DNA from: Limonium bicolor
Taxonomy: Eukaryota > Streptophyta > Magnoliopsida > Caryophyllales > Plumbaginaceae
Reading direction: 5' to 3'
Length of the DNA stretch: 64,000 nt
Assembly: GCA_023374045.1 (NCBI GenBank)
Contig: CM041777.1
Coordinates: 83,694,300 to 83,758,299 of the forward strand
Positions 23,756-36,300 of this stretch are shown here, piece by piece. The position numbers and the translations under genes are program-made. Positions within the stretch are counted from its first letter, which is position 1, and each line of letters starts with the position of its first letter. The notes beneath the pieces are model-generated. The model was not told the origin of the DNA. It was given only the letters and a program-made list of their open reading frames with translations, and searched no databases.

Positions 23756-26700
23756 ATGGAGCAGCAGCACGGAGTAGCGGAGCCACTGCTGTTAGGTGAG
23801 TCAATCACCTGTCTCAGTTTCTTGATCTCGTCTACTTTTCCAGACTCTCCTGCTTGCTTCGGTAAGAATTGTCTTAAACCAATTCATGGGTCGATTTTAT
23901 TGTAGATAAAGAGAAAAGTGAGAGTGGGAAATGGACCTCTTACCAGTACATGAGGAGGGGTTCGGCAATTCCCACGGCGTCGGCGACTGGGATGACTGGG
24001 AGTGAAGTCAGTGTTGACGAAATTCGATCGGCCGCTACGCATTCTGATCGCTACCCGCCTTCGCTCCACGCTCCATTGGTCAGTTCACCCGAGTCCAATC
24101 CCAATGGTAATTCTTGCCTAATGTGCAATTTTTTTTCCTTTTGCCAGTAATTATTTTGTACTTACCATCGATAATTCTAGTTGTTTTATAGATAAGCTGT
24201 TGCTTTTAGTATTCCCCTTGGCGTAGCAAAAAAGGGTTTTGGAAAAATTAGCATGGCTTATGTTGACTATTACCAATGTAGGATGCATCATGAAAGAATC
24301 CTCAATTTTCTCCATAAAAACAGTAGAAGACGAGGGTAAATAAGAATAACTTTATACAAAGTTAGAAAGTATACAAATTAGTTATTAGTGATGCACATCA
24401 AGTAATACATAGATAAGTTCGTAAAAGTGAAATAATTAAAAACTTGTAAAATATTCCTTTTATAAATCATCCGATCTTTGTCTCCTATTTTTTTTTCTTT
24501 TTCCTTATTATATTCTAATGTGGATGAGAAAAAGATTCATAAATTACTTTCAGTATTTATAAGAGATATTAGGAGTGATAAAAGCTATTTCTTCCCTTTC
24601 ACAATGTTTAATCTTCTAGTTTTTGTATTACAAGCTTTGTATATTTTTTTTATAACCAAAGTTTCATGCAATCATCTTTTGTAATTTACACAATATAAAC
24701 TTATAAGTTAGTAATATTTTTGAAATATGCGTACTAAAAAAAGAAGGTTAATTTTGACCTGAAATTGACTGAAAGATCAAACATTGTGAAAGTGAGGTGC
24801 TAGTTATCAAAGTTCATATGAACGTATATAATAATATACTTACAAAGCTTAAATAGTTATAAGTTACTCTCTTCACTTAAAAATACAGTATGAAATAGTT
24901 AGGGGTAATAGATAAATTAGTATAAAACTTGGCAAATATTTGACTATTTTAACCTTGGTGAATTAATTTATAGTAGAGGATGAAGTGATCAACAATTTCA
25001 AAAACAATTTTGTGATCATTTTAAAAATTACTTTAATACAAAAGATATTTTCAAAACTTTAGCTGCGACTTTGAGAGTAGTAACCAGCTATACTCACCAT
25101 CTTGAGGGTAATTAAAGCTTTATAAGAAAATTAGATTGCAATGTTATTCCGGTGTTTAAAGTTAACTAATCTGTCTGCCTGCTTACATAAATTGGTTGGG
25201 AGAAGGAAAATGTAGACTGTGAACTGAGTTCCACGTATGTAGTTCTAGTTGGTTAATCATATAGATCATACGAAAGACATTCACCGGACAGATAGTTTTC
25301 TTCTCACATCTATATTAAGGGAACATCGTCTGTCCTCAACTGGGTGTAATCCCACTATGAACTATAATTTAAATACTACTAACAACCTTTGGAAACTCTC
25401 TTCAGAGTTCGAAGGTACTCTCAAAGATTATGATGCCATAGGACCTAACTCGAGAGGTGCGGGTAGATTATCCCTTGTACCTGTCTGGATAATTTCAACA
25501 GCAGATATTATCTCAGCAATTTGAATATATCGTTGCTGATACTAATTCGAATTAAAAATTGTAATCAACATAACAACCAACATACTGTGGTGGGTTAGAA
25601 AGTAATCCCTTTTGAGAAAGAAGGAATTGGTTGTCTTCCAGCTTACTGATGCAAGAATATATTTACGACCGTTTCCATCTTGCTTAGAATTTGTATCTTT
25701 GATTTACAGAACAAGCTCTTGTACATCAAGGAGCGTATGGAGGAGGATATGGTGATCAAGCAAATCAGTTCCAGAGGTAACCTTCCAGTGTTTGTTTCTT
25801 TAGTTATCTTGATATCCTTGTGTTCAATTTCTGTCGCTCTGCATTAGGTTTTTATTAGATCAACTTTCTATCTGTATTTACAGATGAAAGTAGTTAAATG
25901 TTGTAACTGCTGTTGGTTCGTCCATTTGTAAGAGCTAAATATTGATTTCCTTCCTGTGTTTTTCTAATGAGGAATAGTATACTAGATGTTCAGGTAGGGG
26001 AAGGAAATTCTGATTTCCCATTAACACAATAGTCAGCCACTTATAAAAAAACACATCCGTATGTTGCCTCTTTAACATTCCATTACATTCATATAAACAG
26101 GAAACCCTTCAACATCATTCAGCTCCCCTGCAGTGGAAGCAGTAATACTTTAATTTTATCTGATTCATGTTTCTTAAGATTGACGTGACGTAGTGGTATT
26201 AGTTTCATAGCATCTATTGGCAAGTATCATCAAAATGATCTTCACAGGCAAGTATTTGATGAGGTGGAAATCCGAGAGCTGCTTATTGATCATGTGGGTC
26301 ATCGTTGTTGCTGGGGAAGTCGTCCTGCTCGTACATATAGGATTAACTCTGTCGAAGACTGCAATGTCTATGTTGGCTCCTTGGAAACTTTCACAGAGGA
26401 GAGAGAAGTGATTAAGGAACGAGTCCCATATGTTGGTGGTAGTATTGATGGCAGAGAGAGTGGGCCAGAGCTGGGGGTTTGGGAAATGGATCTCAGGGAT
26501 CATTTTCCTGTTTTGTTTGTTCCTGAGAAGGAAACAAGGGTGAAAATTCCTCATTCGGAAGTCATTGAGAAGTGCTCAGGTGAAGGCTTTTATTACTAAG
26601 TAAGGGTGTTACTGCTCTGATTTTCATTCGTGTGTAGTCCTTAACCTGGTTGTTTTGATTAACAGGATGTGACGAAGAGGAGATGTTGTTGCCAAACTTG

Positions 26701-27569
26701 CAATAAGGATAAAGAGCCTGGATTTTACAAGGAGAACCAGATGAGCACTTGTCCTTCTTGCCATGGTCGAGGTCTGATTGCTCATAGAGATGGATCTGAC
26801 ACAATGTAAGATCTACACTCTCTCCCCCTCCGTCAAGAACAAAGCAAAAAGTCATTTTGATCTTTTGTATGCATCTGAAATGTTTCAGATTTTATAAGTG
26901 CTTAGAGCTTCATATATAATTGGTTGGATGGTGCAGATGTGTTATAATTGATTGGATGGTGCAGATGTGTGAAATGCAATGGCCAAGGAAAGATGCCTTG
27001 TGCAACTTGTGGATCCCGTGGGCTTATCAAATGTGAAGTTTGTCAAGGGAGCGGGTCTCTTCTCTCTCGTAGCATTGCAATTGTTAAATGGTATGTTGTT
27101 TTTCTTCTTTCGCAGAAATAAATCGCGAATCAAATAACAAAAAACTAAGCATGACATTAATCTTCCTCCCTTTATCAGGAAGACACTCTCAGTCCGTCGA
27201 GTTAGAGCAACAACAGGGGCATCCTCCGTCCCTGACGAGATCTTCCACAGAGCAAGAGGGGTGCAGCTCTGCAACACCCAGGCTTACCAGTGCACTCCGG
27301 CCTTCTTTGCCGACTCCTATTTCCTAAACAACTTCTCCTCAGAAGTCATAGCTGAACGTCCCCATATTGCACCAGCCACACGGGTGATCTGCGAGAGGCA
27401 CTCCATATATGTCGTGCCTGTCACACGGGTCACCATGACTCACCACCGTGGGAGGTCATCCTTCAGCTTCTACATTGTTGGGCTCAGCAAGGAAGTTTAT
27501 CTCAAGGATTATTACCCTGCCAGGTTTTGCTGGGGTCTATGCCCCTGCTTAGAATGGCTCAAATTGTGA
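23756..27569 (+). CDS. SSUH2-homologue protein with DnaJ-type zinc motifs; frame broken in exon 5
   Basis: Seven GT-AG exons: 23756-23795, 23906-24106, 25710-25776, 26248-26579, 26666-26805, 26965-27090 and 27179-27569. The start MEQQHGVAEPLLL precedes a low-complexity region and a Gly/Tyr-rich stretch. The core has FDEVEIRELL and HRCCWGSRPA, then zinc motifs CPSCHGRG, CNGQGKMPCATCGSRG and CEVCQGSG, then a conserved tail ending GLCPCLEWLKL. Exons total 1,297 nt. All phases fit only if two bases are missing from exon 5, where the expected CxGCxGRG...C..C motif is scrambled at about 26672-26700; restored length would be 432 residues. Either exon 5 carries two frameshifts or the read has two homopolymer errors. 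Related animal proteins are described as SSUH2 homologues. The biochemical role is not established. Intron 2 is 1.6 kb. Confidence 0.85.
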
Positions 27570-27815
27570 TTTCAAACAAAACCTGTTTCTATGCTGCTGT
27601 GAGCTATTTGTCTGGGTCAGGTGTGCTAGTTGTGTTTTTTCTGTGGTTTCTTGGGCTATGAAATGCACTGACTTATGTCTATGACCAAATCTATGTTGGG
27701 GGCGATGTTTGTTTTACAAAATGGGCCAGATTTCCGTGTATAAAAAGCCATTTTGGATACTTATACGTGACAACTCATCCATGAGTAATTGTCAACTCTG
27801 TTTTGATAGTGCATA

Positions 27816-28684
27816 TAGGGGTGGCAATTCGGATTAATGGGTCGGGTTGAAGCTCACCCATACCCGACCCAATTAAAATTGTATTGACCCATACCCGACC
27901 CAATAATAATCGGGTTACAAATTATCAACCCATACCCGACCCATATAAAAGGATTAAACCCATACCCGACCCGTTTAACCCAACATAATTAGGCTATACA
28001 AAATTTAAAAGACCTCAAATTAAATTTTTTATATGATTGCTCAAACGGAGTTACAAATGAATGAAATCATATATTCAATATAGTAGATATTCCAGAGTTT
28101 TCATTATCCTCCGTCTTTTTTCTTTTTTCACATACATGTCGTGCTCAGTATCACTTAACAAAAGAAGGTGATGTGTACACGCCTGGGTCAAATATAACTG
28201 TATTTTATCCTTTAGAATATAGAATCAAAACATAGACAAAAATCTTCACAGTACAAAAGAGATAGGACCATAGTGGGAGCTGTGGAGGAGAGAGCAGCAC
28301 ACTGTCTTTTGACAATCCACATAACGAATACTCTCGTTTTCACTTTATAAAGAAATACAACAAAGTAGTATTATCAAATAAACAACCTCTCATAAAAATG
28401 ATACTACATAATCTGTATTATACTAATAGTAGGTTAGCACTTACTTAGTAATATATTTATATTTTTATCTAATTATTTATTTATTATTATTTTTAATAAA
28501 ATAAAATAAAACGGGTCGGGTTGACTATGAGTTAGGACTTTGAACCCATACCCAACCCAAAAATTTAATAGGTAACCCATACCCGACTCAATAATTAAAT
28601 GGGTCAATAATCGTGACCCAAACCCGCTATTTTCGGGTTGGGTATGGGTCGGGTTATCGGGTTGGGTAAAAATTGCCACCCCTA
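27816..28684. mobile_element. hAT-type MITE, 869 bp
   Basis: The ends TAGGGGTGGCAAT and ATTGCCACCCCTA are inverse. The 8-mer AGTGCATA flanks both sides (27808-27815 and 28685-28692), the target-duplication length of hAT elements. Both subterminal regions carry many CCCATACCCGACCC repeats, in opposite orientation on the two sides. The AT-rich centre encodes nothing. It inserted about 250 bp downstream of the SSUH2-like stop codon. Confidence 0.93.
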
Positions 28685-28692
28685 AGTGCATA

Positions 28693-29585
28693 TGTAGATT
28701 CTTAATTATCCTTTGCCGGTGTATGGGACAGCAAAAGGCACTCTTCAGACATAACTCATTTTTTCTGCATTTTCATTCTAGATCTTTTGAGAAATTTGAT
28801 ATTACTGTTCTGTGGTTTTATGTAGATTTTGGTAAAATCTGACTCGACTAGATAACATGCTTCTGGTAACAACTTGAGAAAGGCTAATGTAACAAATTCA
28901 AATGAGATTGGGCTAAATTTGAAAGTAATATGAACTCGTGATGCGGCGTTACTATTGACAAACCTGATCAATTGTGACCCGAAGCTAGGGACTTATGAGA
29001 ATATATGATACAATGAGAGTCAGAGCCGTCTCAATAAATAGGGGTCGTGTATTATGAGAATAAAGTAGAAGTGACGGCACTAATATTGATGGCAGCTATT
29101 AAATTAGCCTTGGATGCAACATTTTAATAAAGTAGAGGAGAAATGATGGGATTGACATTGAAATAGATACATAACCCCATTTTAAAAGCCAAACTCCACA
29201 AACGGACCCAATTGTAGTGTAAGTAATGCCCATTTCTTATCAGTTGACTAATAAAAAGTTACTTTTTAAGATACTATAATTTTAAATCATTTTACCTAAA
29301 TGAATAAATATTAATTAAGTTAGAAAAATAAAATTATATATTCATTTGTATACTTGCTTTTGTTAAAAAGACTTTGTTGAATAGTACTTTTTAAGATTTT
29401 TTATTCAATACTATATACTAATGAAAATATTTCATTTTATAAAAGTATAGTATAAAGTTTGAATATTTAATTTATGTATATATATTTATTATGACTTTTT
29501 TACTTTTAATTAGTTTTTTGTTTCATACATAATATATACCAATAAAGTTCACTAATAATTATCATATTTTCCTCATATATTCAAT
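28693..29585. other. AT-rich intergenic region, nothing recognised
   Basis: No ORF or repeat of note. Long A/T runs are present and no regulatory element can be named. Confidence 0.5.
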
Positions 29586-29815
29586 AAACTCATAACTTAT
29601 GGATTGTTACCAACTTCCATAATATAGACCACGAAAAAGTATAAAGGTAAATATAATTTACTAATTTAAACTATTTACTAATTCACTCTAGAAAACAAAA
29701 TAAAACTCATTACTCATCCATGAATTGTTACCAACTCCCACAATATAGACCACGAAAAAATAAGAAATTTACTAATTTAAAATATTTACTAATTCACTTT
29801 AAAAAATAATAAAAA
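29586..29815. repeat. Direct repeat of about 110 bp, spaced 121 bp
   Basis: Both copies contain TTGTTACCAACT(T/C)CC, ATATAGACCACGAAAAA and TTTACTAATTCACT. The anchor ACCACG starts at 29628 and 29749. Confidence 0.75.
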
Positions 29816-29932
29816 AGACCCTAAAATGAATTTGGGTTAGGGTCTGGACAGTTGAGGTCCCTGATTTGTCTAGACTTAATTTAGTTCATTAGATCTAGGA
29901 GATAAGTAATATAATGGTGAAAAACAACATTA

Positions 29933-31275
29933 AGTTATCACTTCACTATTAAACTACCCCATAATTATTACTCTACAACATTGAAAAACGTGAAAAGATG
30001 TACATATATTAAAAAAATTATAACAAAAATACATTTTTAATTTCTCAAAACATACACAATCAAATACTAAATCAGTAGTATATCAATTTCTTATAACAAT
30101 ATATTCAGTACTAACGTCTTCTACGCTCATATACCAGATATCACTTGACTATTAAACTACCCCATAATTATTACTCTACAACATTGAAAAACGTGAAAAG
30201 ATGTAAATATATTAAAAATTTTATAACAAAAATACATTTTTAGTTTCCCAAAACATACACAATCAAATACTAAATTAGTAGTATATCAAGTACTTATAAC
30301 AATATATTCAAGTACTAACGTCTTCTACGCTCATATACCAGATATCACTTAACTATTAAACTACCCCATAATTATTACTCTACAACATTGAAAAACGTGA
30401 AAAGATGTAAATATATTAAAAATTTTATAACAAAAATACATTTTTAGTTTCTCAAAACATACACAATCAAATACTAAATCAGTAGTATATCAAGTACTTA
30501 TAACAATATATTCAAGTACTAACGTCTTCTACGCTCATATACCAGATATCACTTGACTATTAAACTACCCCATTATTATTACTCTGCAACATTGAAAAAC
30601 GTGAAAAGATGTAAATATATTAAAAAAATTATAACAAAAATACATTTTTAATTTCTCAAAACATACACAATCAAATACTAAATCAGTAGTATATCATGTA
30701 CTTATAACAATATATTCAAGTACTAACGTCTTCTACGCTCATATACCAGATATCACTTGACTATTAAACTACCCCATAATTATTACTCTGCAACATTGAA
30801 AAACGTGAAAAGATGTAAATATATTAAAAAAATTATAACAAAAATAAATTTTTAATTTCTCAAAACATATATACTAAAATACTAAATCAGTACTAGTTCA
30901 AGTACTCATAACAATATCTTTAAACACTAACATGTTCTACACTCATATACCAGATATCGGGTGACTGTTAAGCTACCACATTATTATTTATTCTGTGATA
31001 TTGAAAAACGTGAAATTTTTTAATATAATAATTTTTTAATGTCAGAAATAACTTTTTAGTTTTCCAATACGTATACACTGAAATACTAAATCAGTAGTAT
31101 ATCAAGTACATATAACAATATGTTGAATTACTATCTCCCTTTACAGTCATATACTAAATATCATGTGACTATTAAGCTACCATATAATCATTACTTCTAT
31201 ACTATTGAAAAACGTGAAGAGATTTAAATATAGTAAAAAGGTTATGACAGAAATACTTGTTTTAGTTTTCCACTA
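29933..31275. repeat. Satellite-like tandem array, 204-bp unit, about 6.5 copies
   Basis: Equivalent points (G/A ahead of ATATC or TTATC) fall at 29933, 30137, 30341, 30545, 30749, 30953 and 31157, exactly 204 apart. The inner copies differ at only a few bases, and the outer ones (first, and those after 30953) are more diverged. Each unit contains TGAAAAACGTGAAA, ACTACCCCAT and ACGTCTTCTACGCTCATATA. It contains no ORF. Confidence 0.95.
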
Positions 31276-31989
31276 CACTAATCATTAATAAATAATTAAA
31301 ATAACTAATCATTTATATAATAAAAAAAAAGCATTCCACCAATGGGAATACATCCAGAAAAATCTGAATTGATTGAGACCAGATCTCAAGCCAAGCGCCA
31401 CATTTTATTACCAATGCAACTGAGTTGTATCGTCGTCATCAATTAATTATTTGTAATTAGGGTAGCAGTACCCCTCAACCAACGTCCACATGTGGCATAC
31501 TTCCTCTCTCCCTGCGGTGTGGCAGGAGTTTCTCATGCTCAGAGAGTCAAGAGTGCCGTTTCGCTCACCTCATTTTCCAAGGCACAAACAGGCATGTAAA
31601 TCATTTTCTTAATTTGCACCGGAATGAGATTAACCCATACCAACTCTCCTCTCTGTGACACATTGCAAATTCAAATCCTTCTCGATTTCCTCCATGACCC
31701 TCTTCGACTCTCGCAAGTTGCCGCCTCTCAAAGAACATTTATGGCCTACTCATCTACGTCTGACCATGCATGCTTTCTATATGAAGTATGGCCACTCAAC
31801 TCTCACCTCTTTCGCCTTCCACATTCACACTCTGTAGGTTGGGCATAATGAGAGGAGAGTGACCTCCTATATCTTGAGCGTCACCTCAAGCCAAGTCCCG
31901 CATTCCCGTCTTTCTTTCCCACATTTTTTACTTGACTCCCTACATTTCTGCCTTCCTACATCTCAAGCCAAACTTCCCCATCTACGACT
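31276..31989. other. Intergenic or retroelement 5' flank, no gene seen
   Basis: Base composition becomes more balanced after 31380. Short open frames at 31624-31848 show no recognisable family. It may be the leader of the LINE-like pseudogene that follows. Confidence 0.35.
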
Positions 31990-32570
31990 ACACCCATACT
32001 CTCCACAAGATGCGGGTCTTGGAAATTTGCGGTGAGATGTTAACCTTTGAACGATGCCTCCTAGGAAAACTATTCTCACATAACCCAATCTCTGCCCCTG
32101 TTTTACGCATCCATCTATAAACACTACTGGAGTGGTTTTGGCGGTTTTAGATTTTGTAAAGTATAACTTATTCATTATCGACTTTGAGGCAATACTTTTT
32201 TAGAGGTCCATGGACAATCAACCGAATCCTCTTCGCTGTCCAAGGCCTTGAACTAGGCAGACCAATCGAGAACCACAGTTTCAAATGGGCTCCATGTTGG
32301 ATCATGATTTTGACATCTCAAAAGCCTATAACACCATGGATTTTGCAGAGAAGGTGGCACCAAAGGTTGGCCGTTTCACAAGGGTGATGGAGGATACTAC
32401 AACTCTTGGTCACAATTGCATGTGCTTGAAGGTCCTCCTCGACATTCAGATGCCGGTATGGCTCTCTCTTCCTCCGTCTGTTAGCGCTATGGATTTGAAC
32501 TCACAATTATTTATGATAGCATGCCCTTTATTTATGCCAAATGCTCAACAAAAGTCTTCTCTCTGATGTC
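31990..32570 (+). pseudogene. DUF4283 / LINE ORF1-like fragment
   Basis: Translations in shifting frames give GEMLTFERCLLGKLFS, FRGPWTINRILFAVQG, then KAYNTMDFAEKVAPKVGRFT and CLKVLLDIQMP. This order matches the DUF4283 domain found in ORF1 of plant L1-type LINEs and related retroelements. Stops and at least one frameshift (near 32290) break it. The sequence on both sides of the copia insertion, and to about 38190, may belong to the same old element. Confidence 0.55.
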
Positions 32571-33065
32571 TATGCCGTACGAAGTCCGTGCCCCGTTCAG
32601 GATGTGGCTCAGTTAAACAATTTTACCCAATATCGACTAAGGGAACTCTGCTGTGCCCCACTAGCAACTCTTCCTCTCTGATCTTTTATGATGAGCCAGT
32701 AGGAAGCGAGACTTCAACAATCTTCTGGGGTAGGCTACGCGTGAAGAGGTCTGAGACCTGAACGTTGGGGAGGCAAGCCAAAAAGGCAAGAAGACTAAGA
32801 TCTACAATGTTAGGACCTCTATTAAGGGGTTGTTTAGTAATTGCTTAGTCAGACTGTTAGTACTTAAGGAGTAGCTTAGGTTGTTATAATCATCCAGTCA
32901 TTTTGTGGTTAATAAAGTTGGCCTCTTTGGAGGATTTGAAGGGAGTTACACCTCGAATCGTAACATACAACAACTTCGTTTCTATGGGTGATTGGTTTGA
33001 GGGAGTGGGTGAATGTGAATGCTCCAAAGCTAATGAACATGTCCACAACGTGGCACCGGTCTCAC

Positions 33066-33268
33066 TATTAGACTATATGGGCCGTGTGGGCCTCTCTCTC
33101 AATCTAGCCCATTGTTATAGTCTCAGTCTAGTCTATCGTTTGAGTCTGTTTTACTCTTCTATTCTAAGTGGCTGTAGCTTATAAATACAGTACCGTATCA
33201 TCATAATAATACAACACACGAAGCATACATTTTACCCTACTGTTCCATCGATCTCTATTCTTCTTCTA
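33066..33268 (+). repeat. 5' LTR of the copia element
   Basis: 203 bp, containing a TTATAAATAC TATA-like box at about 33180, so the R region would begin shortly after it. The outer bases are TA and the inner bases TA rather than TG/CA. Confidence 0.93.
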
Positions 33269-33280
33269 TGGTATCAGAGC
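33269..33280 (+). other. Primer-binding site (initiator tRNA-Met)
   Basis: TGGTATCAGAGC, the standard plant retrotransposon complement to the 3' end of initiator tRNA-Met, immediately after the LTR. Confidence 0.93.
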
Positions 33281-33331
33281 TACACTATGGCATACGCCTA
33301 AATTTTTCTTCCCGATCCTTCCTCAATCACC

Positions 33332-36300
33332 ATGACGACTCCACCGATCAATGAATCTGCTATTGGTGGCACTGGAGAAACTGGATCTGATGAATCGGAG
33401 GCTAATTCTGGAGGAACTCCTGTCAAAACACAATCTCTGACAAATCCTCAACAAATCCTTTCGGCAACAACAAACCTTGTCAAATTGAAGATCGACAACT
33501 ACAGAATTTGGAAGGGAGTTATTACCTGCTTCTTACGTGGTAATGACCTCTTTAAATTTGTTGATGGAAGCTACCTCTGTCCAACCGATGAATCTAGATC
33601 TCCTGTTGCAATATCGATATGGAAACGGTTAGATCAACTTGTAATGACAATCTTATTTGCTTCACTTAGTGAATCAATCATAGGACAAGTTGTCAATATG
33701 ACAAGTTCATCTCAAGTCTGGTCTTACATACATGATACTTTTGCGGCTCAGACAAATGCACAAATAGGTCAACTGCATCTTCAGTTAGCTTCAATTGATA
33801 AGAAACAGTCAGAATCCATTACAACCTATTATAATCGGGCAAGATCCCTTGTTGATTCCCTATCTACCACTGGCCACATTGTTTCTGATCAAGCTTTCCA
33901 AAGTTACATACTCAAAGGTTTACCTCCTGAATACAATGCTCTAGTTTCGAATGTTTTAACTAGATCCACCCCCTGCACCCCAGCACAGTTATACAATTTC
34001 ATGTTATCGTGTGAGTGCTGGCTTCAACAGCAAACACCTACCTCTGCTGTTACTCTCAACAACACCACAACCAGTTACAATCAAAACTCTACCAGAGGCA
34101 GATCTCAAGGTGGATGAAGAGGTAGATCTGGTAATAACAGGGGGCGTGGCCGTGGTTACTACTCTAACAATGGTGGATCTGGCAGACCTCCCACCCCTTA
34201 CAATTTCTCTGGACAGCCAGATCAGAGACCCCAGTGTCAGATCTGTCACAAACGAGGACATGATGCTTTGATTTGTTATCATCGCTATAATCATACATAT
34301 CAGGCTCGACCTCCTTCAACAATACAGGCCAATGCTACTTCTACTGCTGTTTCTGCTAATCCTAGCACTCAGTGGTTGGCTGATTCAGGTGCCAGTAATC
34401 ATTTCACAGGTGATTTATCTTAGTTGAGTATGGGAGGTTCTGATTACAATGGTTCTGATGTGATCTCTCTTGGAGATGGTTCCTCTATCCCTATACATCA
34501 CCAGGGTACCTCTGTCATCTCTACTCTTACTCACTCCTTTATCCTCAACAAAGTGCTACATACACCCTCTCTAGCTAAAAATCTTGTTTCTGTTCATAAA
34601 TTTTGCCTTGGCAATAATACTTACTTTGAGTTTTATGCCACACATTTCTTGTTGAAGGACATTCATACCAAGACAACTCTTCTCAAGGGAGCTGTTAAGG
34701 ATGGAACCTACATATTTCCTAGCATGCTATCAGCTCAGTCTTCTCAACCACAAGTCAACCTCACAAAGGCCGTTCCCTCATCCCTATGGCATAAGAGACT
34801 AGGCCATCCTAGTGATGCTATTACAAAGCAAGTTCTTAGTAGTTTTGATTTACCTTTTACTAAGGATGTAAATAAAGAGCTTTGCTCTGCTTGTTGTCAA
34901 GGCAAACTTCATGCCAAACCCCACTACCTTTCCCCTTCTGTTTCTACTAGCAGTTTTGAACTCATGTTCCTAGATCTTTGGGGACCAGCACACTATACTT
35001 CTGTTGATGGCTTTAAGTACTTCCTAATCATTGTTGATGATTTTTCCAGATACATTTGGTTGTTTCCTCTTAAATACAAATCAGATGTTGTAGTTTTATT
35101 TCCTGTTTTCTACTCTATGGTTGCTACACAGTTTGGGAAAAACATCAAGTCCATCCAAACAGATAATGGAGGAGAATTTAAGGCTCTACAGAACTTCACT
35201 CAATCCAAGGGGATTTTTCACAGATTCACCTGTCCTCACTCTCATGAACAGAATGGATCTGTGGAAAGCAAGATAAGATATGTTGTTGATAAGGGGTTAT
35301 GTCTACTATCTCAGGCATCTATTCCCTTTTCTTTCTGGTCCTATGCCTTTAAAGCTGCTACTTACCTCATGAACATCACTCCCACAAAAGCTATCAGCTA
35401 TACCACCCCATACACCCTGCTTTACAACAAACAACCTACCTTTGACCACTTGAAGGTTTTTGGATGCAGTTGCTGGCCTAACCTCAGACCTTTTAACTCA
35501 CACAAATTAGCTTTCAGATCCAGGGAATGTGTGTTTCTTGGCTATCCTACTACTTCCACAGGCTATTACTGCTATGAAATATCCACTCAGAAGCTCTTTC
35601 TCTCACGAGATGTTGTTTTCAATGAAGATGTCTTTCCTTTCTCTACTCACACTATTCCTTCATCTCCTCCTCCACCACCAGACACTGTGTCTAATCTCCT
35701 TATACCCATTGTTCCCTCTTACTCACCACAGTTCCCAAGCTCCACACATACAGATCCCTCTCCTGTCACACCCACTACATCCCCTACAGTTTCTCCTTTT
35801 GTTGAGACCACTAATACAACATCACCTTCACCTGCTACTAGCCCTACATCACCTCCCTCTCCTCCTCCAAATAGACACCCCATGGTTACCAGAACTCAGA
35901 CCAACTCCCTTAAACCCTTGGTTCACACTGATGGGACAGTTAATTGGTTACACCTCACCTCTGTTTCCTCTGACATTCCAGACCAACCTACCTTCTCTCA
36001 GGCCAAGAAGTATCCTGAATGGCAGGCTGCCATCCAGAAGGAGTATGATGCTCTCATAAGGAATGATACTTGGACTCTGGTTCCTCATTCACCTCACATG
36101 AATATCTTGGGGACCAAGTGGATTTTAAAGACTAAAAGGAAAGCCAATGGAGATATTGAAAGAAGGAAAGCCCGCCTAGTGGCTCAGGGCTACAACCAGG
36201 AATATGGTCTGGATTACTCTGAGACTTTTAGTCCAGTTGTCAAGGTCAGTACTATAAGGCTTATCTTTGCTATTGCTACTGCACATAATTGGCCTATTCG

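Noticed and set aside
29933..31275. Evenly spaced repeats that could suggest a CRISPR-like array
   Set aside because: The 204-bp units are head-to-tail with no spacers, the genome is a plant, and no cas-like genes exist.
35529..36059. 176-residue ORF inside the copia element
   Set aside because: Shadow frame of the proline/serine-rich linker between integrase and RT.
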